Below are positions 9,103-15,935 of a stretch of DNA of 64,000 nt, in pieces. The translations under genes and the position numbers were made by a program. A model generated the notes under the pieces. The model saw only the letters and a program-made list of their open reading frames with translations, did no database searches and was not told the origin of the DNA. Origin of the DNA: Gammaproteobacteria bacterium UBA5109 (lineage in GTDB: Bacteria; Pseudomonadota; Gammaproteobacteria; Pseudomonadales; Pseudohongiellaceae); the NCBI GenBank assembly GCA_002414385.1, contig DHZH01000002.1, positions 341,591 through 405,590 of the forward strand. The letters are read 5' to 3'. Position 1 is the stretch's first letter; each line of letters opens with the position of its first letter.

Positions 9103-9525
9103 CTATTCGGTGAAATCCCGCCTGAAGCGATGGATCTGTCTGCGGTCTTTTTTACTGGGGCGTTTTTGCGGGTGAGGGTTTGCAGCATTCATTGCCTTGC
9201 GCTGTGCGGCCTGCAACTGCCGAGTTTTGACACTTTCTTCGGTTTCATCGTAGAGCAATGCTGCCTGTGGTGCGCCCTGACGTTTGTCGGACAGGGATTT
9301 GACCTTGACGGTGAGCTCGTCCCAGCCCTGACGGATTTGCAGCAGATCGCCTGGCTGAACTTCCTTGCTGCTCTTACAGCGTGCATCGTTACAATGTACC
9401 TTGCCACCCTCGATAGCCTGTTTGGCCAAAGAGCGGGTTTTAAAAAAGCGGGCGGCCCATAACCACTTGTCCAGCCTGACTCTGGCAAGTTCAGTTTGAG
9501 AGCTCTTGTCTGCGTTTTTTTTCAT
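9103..9525 (-). CDS. hslR: Heat shock protein 15 (S4-domain RNA-binding protein HslR)
   Basis: Binds 50S subunits carrying a stranded nascent chain and helps recycle stalled ribosomes. The 140-residue protein opens with an S4 domain (VRLDKWLWAARFFKTRSLA, then AIEGGKVHCN and VQPGDLLQI) and ends in a basic tail (PQKRPSKKDRRQIHRFRRDF). It overlaps the upstream nucleotidase gene by four bases (ATGA), as yrfG and hslR do in E. coli (yrfG-yrfH), so the two are translationally coupled. Confidence 0.95.
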   Translation of the reverse strand: MKKNADKSSQTELARVRLDKWLWAARFFKTRSLAKQAIEGGKVHCNDARCKSSKEVQPGDLLQIRQGWDELTVKVKSLSDKRQGAPQAALLYDETEESVKTRQLQAAQRKAMNAANPHPQKRPSKKDRRQIHRFRRDFTE

Positions 9526-10184
9526 GGTACAGGCTTGTTCATCAATTCATCAAAATCATGAATTGACAGATAGTCGCCTTTTAAATTTGGTGCCTGGGTG
9601 GTGTCTGGATGCAGAATCTGGAGGATATGACCAACGCCTTCCCGGTGAGCATTACTAAGTACCGGCATACTGTCATCAATAAACAGACAACGGGATAAAT
9701 TCAGCTCTTCCCGCTCCTGCAGTTTGTGCCAGAAGCCGGCATTTTCTTTTGCCAGGGAAAATTCGTGAGAACTGACCAGCTTGTCGAGATATTCATGTAA
9801 ACCGGAACTGGCAACTTTTAATTCAAGGGTTTTCGGATGGGCATTGGTAACCAGGATGCATTGCTTTTCCAGGCCCCGTAGAAACTGTAAAAAACTCAGG
9901 GTATGGGGACGATAACGAATATGCTGTTTAACATCTCTCTTGATACTTTCAACATCAATGTTGAGAGCTTCTGACCAGTAATCAACGCAATACCAGTCAA
10001 GGCTGCCATACAGGGAGTCAGAAAGTTGTTCCAATTCTTCTTTTGCCTGTACAAGAGTTTTATTGCTTAAACGCGAATATTCTGTAGGCAAGTGCTCCCG
10101 CCAGAAGAAGTTGTCAAAGGACAGGTCCAGCAAGGTGCCATCCATATCCAGTAATACGGTATCGATTTGGTCCCAGTTGATCAT
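9522..10184 (-). CDS. yrfG: GMP/IMP nucleotidase YrfG, HAD family
   Basis: HAD-superfamily hydrolase that in E. coli (YrfG) dephosphorylates purine monophosphates. The 220 residues show motif I LLDMDGTLLDL (nucleophile D13, acid D15), motif II LVTNAHPKT and motif IV FIDDSMPVL, with a helical cap between them. Length and neighbourhood (coupled to hslR) match YrfG. It runs divergently from cysQ, from a shared 79-bp region with two mirrored TATAAT boxes. Confidence 0.88.
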   Translation of the reverse strand: MINWDQIDTVLLDMDGTLLDLSFDNFFWREHLPTEYSRLSNKTLVQAKEELEQLSDSLYGSLDWYCVDYWSEALNIDVESIKRDVKQHIRYRPHTLSFLQFLRGLEKQCILVTNAHPKTLELKVASSGLHEYLDKLVSSHEFSLAKENAGFWHKLQEREELNLSRCLFIDDSMPVLSNAHREGVGHILQILHPDTTQAPNLKGDYLSIHDFDELMNKPVP

Positions 10185-10211
10185 TTCTCAAGTAAACAGG
10201 AAAGACTTGGT

Positions 10212-10242
10212 TATAATGCGCTTAAATTCCAAATGCATTATA
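10212..10242. promoter_or_regulatory. Mirrored TATAATGC/GCATTATA arms in the yrfG-cysQ divergent region
   Basis: TATAATGC at 10212-10219 and its exact reverse complement GCATTATA at 10235-10242 are separated by 15 bases. Each arm offers a perfect -10 box: plus-strand TATAAT at 10212-10217, towards cysQ, and minus-strand TATAAT at 10237-10242, towards yrfG. The -35 regions are poor on both sides, so the element could be overlapping promoters, an operator, or both. Confidence 0.5.
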
Positions 10243-10263
10243 GCAGGCTGAGTTAGCGATAAT

Positions 10264-11118
10264 ATGAAACGACAGGATTTATTGCAGGCAGTCGAGAGAA
10301 TCAGCAAACAGGCTGGTGCTGCGATCATGGATGTCTATACTCGTGATGCGGCTATTCAGGTAAGCAATAAAGCCGATAATTCACCCCTGACCGATGCAGA
10401 CCTGGCAGCTCATAAAATTATTGTCAGGGAACTGAAACAATTGACGCCGGAGTGGCCGATTCTGTCCGAAGAATCTGTAGAGATAGATTGGCAGACACGA
10501 AAAAAATGGAGCACTTACTGGCTGGTTGACCCGCTGGATGGCACCAGGGAATTTATAAACAGAAACGGGGAGTTTACGGTCAATATTGCATTGATTGAAA
10601 ACAATATTCCGGTACTGGGTACAGTTTATGTGCCGGTGAACAAGACTCTGTATTCGGGAGGAATAGGGCTTGGTGCATACAAGGAATTTGATGACGCAGT
10701 GAATCCGATTCAGGTTAAAAAGACAAAAGCTGGTGAAACGGTGAAAGTAGTTGCCAGTCGCAACCACAGAGGTGAGACCCTGGACAGTTGGCTTAATAAG
10801 CTGGAAGAGCACTTTGCGAAAGTAGAACTACTCAGTATGGGCAGCTCGCTAAAAATATGTCTTGTCGCTGAAGGTAAAGCTGATATATATCCACGACTTG
10901 CCCCGACATCAGAATGGGATACTGCAGCAGCACAGGCTATACTTGAAGCCGCAGGCGGTGAGTTGAAAGATGTGGATTTCAGGGTTTACCGCTATAATCG
11001 GAAAGAAAATATTCTCAATCCTTTTTTTTATGCCATTGGTGATGTGAATTTTAACTGGCGTCAGTTTAAAGCAACTGATGTCCGGGCTTTACCGGCATGG
11101 GATAAAAACGTAACATGA
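10264..11118 (+). CDS. cysQ: CysQ-type 3'(2'),5'-bisphosphate nucleotidase
   Basis: Li-sensitive, Mg-dependent phosphatase of the FIG superfamily; CysQ removes the 3'-phosphate of PAP made during sulfate assimilation. The 284 residues carry the metal-binding set SEE (68-70), DPLDGT (89-94) and SEWDTAAAQAILEAAGG near the C-terminus. Its end overlaps the next gene by four bases (ATGA), so it is the first gene of a coupled run of seven that otherwise looks biosynthetic. No other sulfur gene is nearby. It may be a normal CysQ that happens to lead the operon, or a related phosphatase acting on a pathway phosphate; sequence alone does not decide. Confidence 0.88.
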   Translation: MKRQDLLQAVERISKQAGAAIMDVYTRDAAIQVSNKADNSPLTDADLAAHKIIVRELKQLTPEWPILSEESVEIDWQTRKKWSTYWLVDPLDGTREFINRNGEFTVNIALIENNIPVLGTVYVPVNKTLYSGGIGLGAYKEFDDAVNPIQVKKTKAGETVKVVASRNHRGETLDSWLNKLEEHFAKVELLSMGSSLKICLVAEGKADIYPRLAPTSEWDTAAAQAILEAAGGELKDVDFRVYRYNRKENILNPFFYAIGDVNFNWRQFKATDVRALPAWDKNVT

Positions 11119-11783
11119 GTGCCATGACTGACAAACAGGTTATCCGAACTACAAGCGCCCGTATTCCAACGAAATACGGTGACTTCCAGCTTTGCTATTA
11201 CACCAATTCGGAAGATGATAAAGCACATCTGGCACTGTATCTCGGAAATGTGGAAAACGCAGAAAATGTTCTCACCAGAGTTCATTCAGAATGTTTTACC
11301 GGAGATGTGCTTGGATCATTACGCTGTGATTGTGGTGAACAGCTTGACTTTGCCATGCAGGAAATAGCCAAGGAAGGACAGGGAGTAATTGTCTACATGC
11401 GCCAGGAGGGCCGCGGAATTGGCTTGTCCAAAAAAATTGAGGCATACAATCTTCAGGATGCCGGCCATGATACTGTTGATGCCAATATCCTGCTTGGCCA
11501 CCAGGCCGATGAAAGGGAATATTCACTGGCTGCATTAATCCTGAAGGATCTGGGCGTGAAATCCATTCGATTGTTAACCAATAATCCAACAAAAATTGAA
11601 GCGCTTGAGGAAGAAGGTATTGCCGTAAATGAGCGTGTTAGTCTTGAGGGAACAGTTCATCCGGAAAACCGGCAATATTTGATGACCAAAGCCAAGCGCA
11701 TGAAACATATACTTTCCATAAATAATATACCTGATCCCCAGCCGGTAACCGACCAGCAACATGAGCGTCAACCAACAGATTGA
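11115..11783 (+). CDS. ribA: GTP cyclohydrolase II homologue (RibA)
   Basis: RibA opens GTP to 2,5-diamino-6-ribosylamino-pyrimidinone 5'-phosphate, with loss of formate and pyrophosphate. The 222-residue protein keeps the zinc triad C60, C71 and C73 (HSECFTGD and LRCDCGEQL), the GTP-binding stretch MRQEGRGIGL, the catalytic-type tyrosine Y111 in IEAYNLQDAG and LLTNNPTKIEAL. The C-terminal tail is longer than in E. coli RibA. No DHBP synthase (RibB) domain is attached. It overlaps cysQ by 4 and the RibD-like gene by 23 bases. It may feed riboflavin or, given its neighbours, a separate pyrimidine/pterin product. Confidence 0.9.
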   Translation: MSAMTDKQVIRTTSARIPTKYGDFQLCYYTNSEDDKAHLALYLGNVENAENVLTRVHSECFTGDVLGSLRCDCGEQLDFAMQEIAKEGQGVIVYMRQEGRGIGLSKKIEAYNLQDAGHDTVDANILLGHQADEREYSLAALILKDLGVKSIRLLTNNPTKIEALEEEGIAVNERVSLEGTVHPENRQYLMTKAKRMKHILSINNIPDPQPVTDQQHERQPTD

Positions 11784-12477
11784 GAATTGGTTGGTCTCGC
11801 GCAAAAAATCCTTCCTGCATTCCAACAGACCTTTCATTACACTGGCTTTTGCCCAGACTCTTGATGGCAGTATCACGACTGACCAGGGTGACACGCTGGC
11901 ACTGAGTGGCCTAGCTTCGAATCGTATTACACATCAGTTACGCAGTCTGCATGACGGCATCCTGATAGGGATTAAAACGGTAATAAGTGATGATCCGCAG
12001 TTGACTGTCCGGGAATGGCAGGGAGAAAACCCGCAGCCGATAGTGCTGGATAGTCAGTTACGCATGCCTGCTGGTGCAAAACTATGTACTCACCCGGATA
12101 AACGTTGCTGGGTACTGACACTGCAAAATCAGGAATCTGAAAACAGTAATGCGGATATTGATATTTTCCGGATAGCGGAAAATGGTGCGGATTTTGTACC
12201 TTTGGACTCTGCCATGAAACTACTCAGGGAAAAAAGTATTCACAGTCTAATGGTCGAAGGCGGCGCCAGAGTGATCACCGAGTTTTTAAAAGCCGGCCTG
12301 GCAGATGCGATTGTGATGACAATTGCACCAGGGTTGCTGGGCGGATATCGGGCAGTTGGCGATCTTGAACAAACGCTGGCATCAAGTTTGCCTCTGGTAT
12401 CCCCCATGTTTGCAGAAAAACTCGAGCAAGACCTGCTTATCTGGGGTGATCTGCACTATGGAGAAAACAAGCCATGA
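11761..12477 (+). CDS. Stand-alone RibD C-terminal (pyrimidine reductase) domain protein
   Basis: The 238 residues match the reductase half of RibD, which turns the ribosyl side chain of the pyrimidinone into ribityl with NADPH. Visible motifs are ITLAFAQTLDGSITTDQG, the DGILIGIKTVISDDPQL stretch and MVEGGARVITEFL followed by IAPGLLGG. The N-terminal zinc deaminase domain of normal RibD (H-A-E and PCxxxGxxPPC) is absent from this frame and from the genes beside it. The start lies inside the end of ribA, so translation is coupled. Paired with a RibA homologue it would give a non-deaminated ribitylamino-diaminopyrimidinone, as in archaeal or fungal routes or in a side pathway. The substrate is inferred. 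Confidence 0.85.
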   Translation: MSVNQQIENWLVSRKKSFLHSNRPFITLAFAQTLDGSITTDQGDTLALSGLASNRITHQLRSLHDGILIGIKTVISDDPQLTVREWQGENPQPIVLDSQLRMPAGAKLCTHPDKRCWVLTLQNQESENSNADIDIFRIAENGADFVPLDSAMKLLREKSIHSLMVEGGARVITEFLKAGLADAIVMTIAPGLLGGYRAVGDLEQTLASSLPLVSPMFAEKLEQDLLIWGDLHYGENKP

Positions 12478-13499
12478 AGGCGAAACAGCTCTGGTTCGTT
12501 GCTCCGCAGGCCCTTGAAATCAGGGAACATGAGCTTGAATCGCCCGGACAAGGTGAAGTTCTGGTTCGCTCACTCTATTCGGGTATAAGTGCCGGCACTG
12601 AATTACTTGCCTATCGCGGTTTGCTTCCGGCAGATATGCAGCTGGATGCCAATATTTCTGCCATGAAAGGTAAAGGCACTGAATACCCATTTCCTTATGG
12701 CTACGCCTGTGTCGGTGAAATAATTGAAACCGGGCCTGGAGTGAATGAAGACCTGATTGGCAGGAAGATATTTGCGTTTCAGCCACATGCTTCAATGTTT
12801 ACTGCCAGACAGGATGAACTGATTTTTTTGCCGGAACTGATGTCCGATCTGGATGCCGTCTTTGTTGCCAACATGGAAACCGCATGCAGTTTACTGATTG
12901 ATGCTGATCCTGCACCGGGGGAATCGATTGCAGTATTGGGCCTGGGTGTTGTCGGACAGTTAGTCAGCCGCTTATTATTTGAGCTGGATTATGAAAAACT
13001 GTATTTAATCGACAGCATTGATCAGCGAACAGAGTTTGCTCTAAGCGGGCAACTCAATGAAGCAATCAGGAATACTGGCATAAACCCAAATTCCAGTGGA
13101 TGGCAGAACAAGCTTTCGCAGCCAGGAGTTGATCTGATCATTGAATTAAGTGGAAATCCGGAGGCACTGAACACAGCAATTGATATTGCGGCTTTTGCAG
13201 GGCGGATTATTGTTGGTAGCTGGTATGGAGAGAAAACAGCCAATATAAAACTGGGCGGAAAATTTCACCGCAACCGCTTGAAGGTAATCAGTAGCCAGGT
13301 CAGCACCATCAGTCCTGAACATGAGAAAACCTGGACCAAAAAAACGCGTATGGAAAAAGCACTGGAATCAATTTTTCGACTAAAACCACATACACTGGTC
13401 ACTCATCAATTCAGTCTTGAAGCTGCAAATGAAGCTTATGATCTGCTTGATAAACATCCTGAAACAGCCATGCAAATTGTATTTAACTACGAGGATTAA
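12474..13499 (+). CDS. MDR-family oxidoreductase, BchC-like, without the usual zinc ligands
   Basis: Medium-chain dehydrogenase/reductase of 341 residues. The GroES-like half has EVLVRSLYSGISAGTELLAY, where SGISAGTE stands in for the C-G-x-C-G-T-D zinc motif, and there is no four-cysteine structural zinc loop. The Rossmann half has the dinucleotide motif VLGLGVVGQL and a later GRIIVGSWYG. This pattern resembles BchC-type members (bacteriochlorophyllide dehydrogenase), which oxidise an alcohol on a large ring substrate; no photosynthesis gene is nearby. It overlaps the RibD-like gene by four bases and ends one base before the PTPS-like gene. Substrate unknown; oxidation of a side-chain hydroxyl on a pterin or pyrimidine is an inference from context. 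Confidence 0.8.
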   Translation: MKAKQLWFVAPQALEIREHELESPGQGEVLVRSLYSGISAGTELLAYRGLLPADMQLDANISAMKGKGTEYPFPYGYACVGEIIETGPGVNEDLIGRKIFAFQPHASMFTARQDELIFLPELMSDLDAVFVANMETACSLLIDADPAPGESIAVLGLGVVGQLVSRLLFELDYEKLYLIDSIDQRTEFALSGQLNEAIRNTGINPNSSGWQNKLSQPGVDLIIELSGNPEALNTAIDIAAFAGRIIVGSWYGEKTANIKLGGKFHRNRLKVISSQVSTISPEHEKTWTKKTRMEKALESIFRLKPHTLVTHQFSLEAANEAYDLLDKHPETAMQIVFNYED

Positions 13500-13500
13500 T

Positions 13501-13878
13501 ATGTACAAGGTATCAGTTCAGCGAAATTTTATTGCCCAGCATTATTTAATCGGGGGCGACTGGGGAGACGAAAACAAGCCACATTCCCATCAGTATGTGC
13601 TGGAACTGGTCATTAAAAGTGAGGGGCTGGATAAACATGGGTATCTGGTCGATATTGTGGATATAGAAGCTGCACTTGACCAGACAGTCAGCTATTTTGC
13701 TGACAGGATGTTAAACGAAACACCTGAATTCAAGGACCTGAATCCAAGTCTGGAGCATTTTTGTCGAATTATCTGGGAAAAAATTGATAAAGCAATTGCT
13801 CTTCCCGGAAAAGGGGAGCTTGAAATCCGGCTCTGGGAAAATGAATCCTGCTGGGCGTCATTTGTGCAAGCTTACTAG
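13501..13878 (+). CDS. 6-pyruvoyl-tetrahydropterin synthase/QueD-like protein with Glu at the catalytic Cys position
   Basis: A 125-residue member of the PTPS/QueD fold. The zinc histidines are visible as H14 (FIAQH), H28 and H30 (PHSHQY). DIVDIEAAL matches the DF-x-x-L stretch and LEIRLWENESCWASF the C-terminal strand with its pterin-binding glutamate. The nucleophilic cysteine that QueD carries four residues before the first His of the HxH pair is E24 here, and no other cysteine sits near. PTPS-III enzymes, which cleave dihydroneopterin, also replace that Cys by Glu. ATG 13501 was chosen over the longer frame because it follows the previous stop by one base and has GAGG at a good distance. 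A specific reaction cannot be assigned. Confidence 0.8.
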   Translation: MYKVSVQRNFIAQHYLIGGDWGDENKPHSHQYVLELVIKSEGLDKHGYLVDIVDIEAALDQTVSYFADRMLNETPEFKDLNPSLEHFCRIIWEKIDKAIALPGKGELEIRLWENESCWASFVQAY

Positions 13879-13893
13879 TATTTCTTCAAATTG

Positions 13894-15024
13894 ATGCACA
13901 TTGGTTTATTGATTTATGGCGACATTAACACCCTCAGTGGCGGATATCTCTATGATCGCAAGCTGGTAGATTATTTGCGCTCACAGGGTGACAGCGTGGA
14001 AATTATCAGCTTGCCCGAAAAGTCCTATCCAGGAAGTCTGCTGTCAACAGAAATTCCCGAAGCAATCAGAATAAGTAACGAAGGGGAAAATAATAAATTT
14101 GATATTCTTGTTCAGGATGAACTGGTCCACCCTTCCTGTTTTGGTATTAACAAAAAATTAAAATCCTTGCTTGGCTGTCCGATAGTTTCGCTGGTGCACC
14201 TGTTGAAATGTTCTGTTCCGGCGCCGCTTTTCAAGAAAACATTAATTGCCTATTTTGAAAAAAAATATCTTCAGTCGGTCGATGGACTGGTTTTAAACAG
14301 TCAAAGTACAAAAGCGGCAGCTGAAAAACTACTTGGTGAAAAGTTGCCCGCGCACATTGTTGCCGTTCCCTGTGCAGATCACTTTCCAGAGAATGATGCG
14401 CAGGATGCAAAGCAAACTTATGATGGTTCAGGCATTTTCAGGATTTTATTTGTCGGTAATATTTCCCGGCAAAAAGGACTGCATGTGCTGATAGACGCTA
14501 TGGCAAAGCTGGATGATGCCAAAGTTTCCCTCACGGTTGTTGGTGAAGAGAATATAGACCCAGGCTATATGGCCGAGCTCAGGAACAAACTGAATTCATA
14601 CAGGTATCATAAACAAGTTATATTTAAAGGCAGGCAGTCCGGGGAAGCATTGCAGGCATTATACCTGGAGCATGATGTGTTTATTATGCCTTCAGTGAAC
14701 GAAGCCTATGGCATCGCCTTTCTGGAAGCGCTGCAGTTCGGCTTGCCTGTTATTGCTACCAGTCAGGGCGGCAGCAAAGAGTTTGTCAGGCATGGGGAGA
14801 ATGGCTATCTGATTGAACCTGATGACAGCAAGCAACTGGCTGAGTTGATCAGTTCACTGAAAGGCAATGATCAACAGCTTCAGCTACTTTCCGACAAAGC
14901 GATTGCAAGCTTCAAACAGCACCCCCGCTGGCAGGACAGCTGCAATAAAATCAGGGATTTTCTGCAAATGATGGTTGAGAAAAATCATAATTCCATGAAA
15001 AATTTCAGGGATAGCCCACTGTGA
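13894..15024 (+). CDS. Glycosyltransferase family 4 (GT-B fold)
   Basis: A 376-residue retaining GT-B glycosyltransferase. The N-terminal half opens with IGLLIYGDINTLSGGYLYDR. The C-terminal half has FVGNISRQKGLHVLIDA and the E-x7-E motif in PSVNEAYGIAFLEALQFG, then PVIATSQGGSKEFV and HGENGYLI, which place it in GT4. No membrane segment is evident. TTG 13891 directly precedes the ATG used here; neither has a clear Shine-Dalgarno sequence. The gene begins 15 bp after the PTPS-like gene and overlaps the methyltransferase by four bases, so it probably glycosylates the product of this operon or an attached lipid. Donor and acceptor are unknown. Confidence 0.85.
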   Translation: MHIGLLIYGDINTLSGGYLYDRKLVDYLRSQGDSVEIISLPEKSYPGSLLSTEIPEAIRISNEGENNKFDILVQDELVHPSCFGINKKLKSLLGCPIVSLVHLLKCSVPAPLFKKTLIAYFEKKYLQSVDGLVLNSQSTKAAAEKLLGEKLPAHIVAVPCADHFPENDAQDAKQTYDGSGIFRILFVGNISRQKGLHVLIDAMAKLDDAKVSLTVVGEENIDPGYMAELRNKLNSYRYHKQVIFKGRQSGEALQALYLEHDVFIMPSVNEAYGIAFLEALQFGLPVIATSQGGSKEFVRHGENGYLIEPDDSKQLAELISSLKGNDQQLQLLSDKAIASFKQHPRWQDSCNKIRDFLQMMVEKNHNSMKNFRDSPL

Positions 15025-15911
15025 TTAATGAAACCTTTGATTACGTCGAGTATCTGAAGCTCAAGAAAAGTATTGATGACAGAAGCCTGAACTCAGCTGT
15101 CTGGAATGAACTTGTAAACAGAATAAAAAGTAAATGCCAGAACTCAGGATCAATTTTTATTGTTGAACCTGGTGCAGGAATTGGCACGATGATTACGCGA
15201 ATTATGGATGAGGTTTTAAGAGAAAAAATCACATTCAAATGCGCCTATACAGCTATTGAACCTGAGCCCGGATTTCAGACTGCAGCAGAGTCCTACCTGC
15301 AAGCCTGGGCAGAAAAGCAGAATGCAAAATTTATAAAGCTGAACGAACAGCAATGGCAGCTGAGTAAAAATGAAATGGAAGTCACCGTAGATTGGGAGTG
15401 TGCTGCTGCTGAAGATTTCTCACAAGTACTGGCGCTAAAAAGTGTTGACCTGTTACTGGCCCATGCTCTTGTTGATCTGCTGCCGGTTCCCGAACTTGTG
15501 CCTGACTTAATGCAGTGCCTGAAAGCAGACGGTATATTTTACTTTAGTCTCAATTATTCCGGGCAGACAGAATTTTCCCCGGGACATCAGAGTGATTCCC
15601 TGCTAATGCAGGAATATAATGCAGATATGGATAAACGCTTTCCGGATCTGGACTGGCAAGCCAGTCATACCGGAAATTTGTTGCCAGACTTCCTGCAGAA
15701 GCAGGGCCATACGATAATTTCAGAAGGTAGCTCCGACTGGGAACTCGATGCAAATGGAAAAGCATTTATCCTTAATATTCTGGACACAATCAAAAAGGCA
15801 CTTTCATCAAGCCCCGGAATTGAACAATGGTATGCAGAACGTCGTGATCAGCTGGAGCATGAAAAGCTGAAGCTGAAAATTTCCAACAGGGACTTGCTGG
15901 GAGAAGTTTAG
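15021..15911 (+). CDS. Class I SAM-dependent methyltransferase-like protein
   Basis: A 296-residue protein with motif I FIVEPGAGIGTMITRI and acidic motif II (YTAIEPEPGF), followed by SVDLLLAHALVDLLPVPELV and LKADGIFYFSLNYSG, the usual class I Rossmann order. The C-terminal third (about 200-296) matches nothing I recognise and ends in a charged helix. The start is GTG at 15021, in a GTGA overlap with the glycosyltransferase stop. It is the last rightward gene of the operon and converges on the CDP-alcohol phosphotransferase gene, 24 bp apart. The residue methylated is unknown. Confidence 0.75.
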   Translation: MINETFDYVEYLKLKKSIDDRSLNSAVWNELVNRIKSKCQNSGSIFIVEPGAGIGTMITRIMDEVLREKITFKCAYTAIEPEPGFQTAAESYLQAWAEKQNAKFIKLNEQQWQLSKNEMEVTVDWECAAAEDFSQVLALKSVDLLLAHALVDLLPVPELVPDLMQCLKADGIFYFSLNYSGQTEFSPGHQSDSLLMQEYNADMDKRFPDLDWQASHTGNLLPDFLQKQGHTIISEGSSDWELDANGKAFILNILDTIKKALSSSPGIEQWYAERRDQLEHEKLKLKISNRDLLGEV

Positions 15912-15935
15912 TTTTTATGCAGGCACTGACTAAAT

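Noticed and set aside
9085..9462. Plus-strand frame of 125 codons over hslR
   Set aside because: Shadow of hslR, a well-conserved S4-domain gene on the other strand.
11000..11114. FMN riboswitch before ribA
   Set aside because: ribA starts inside cysQ with a four-base overlap, leaving no leader, and no RFN core was seen.
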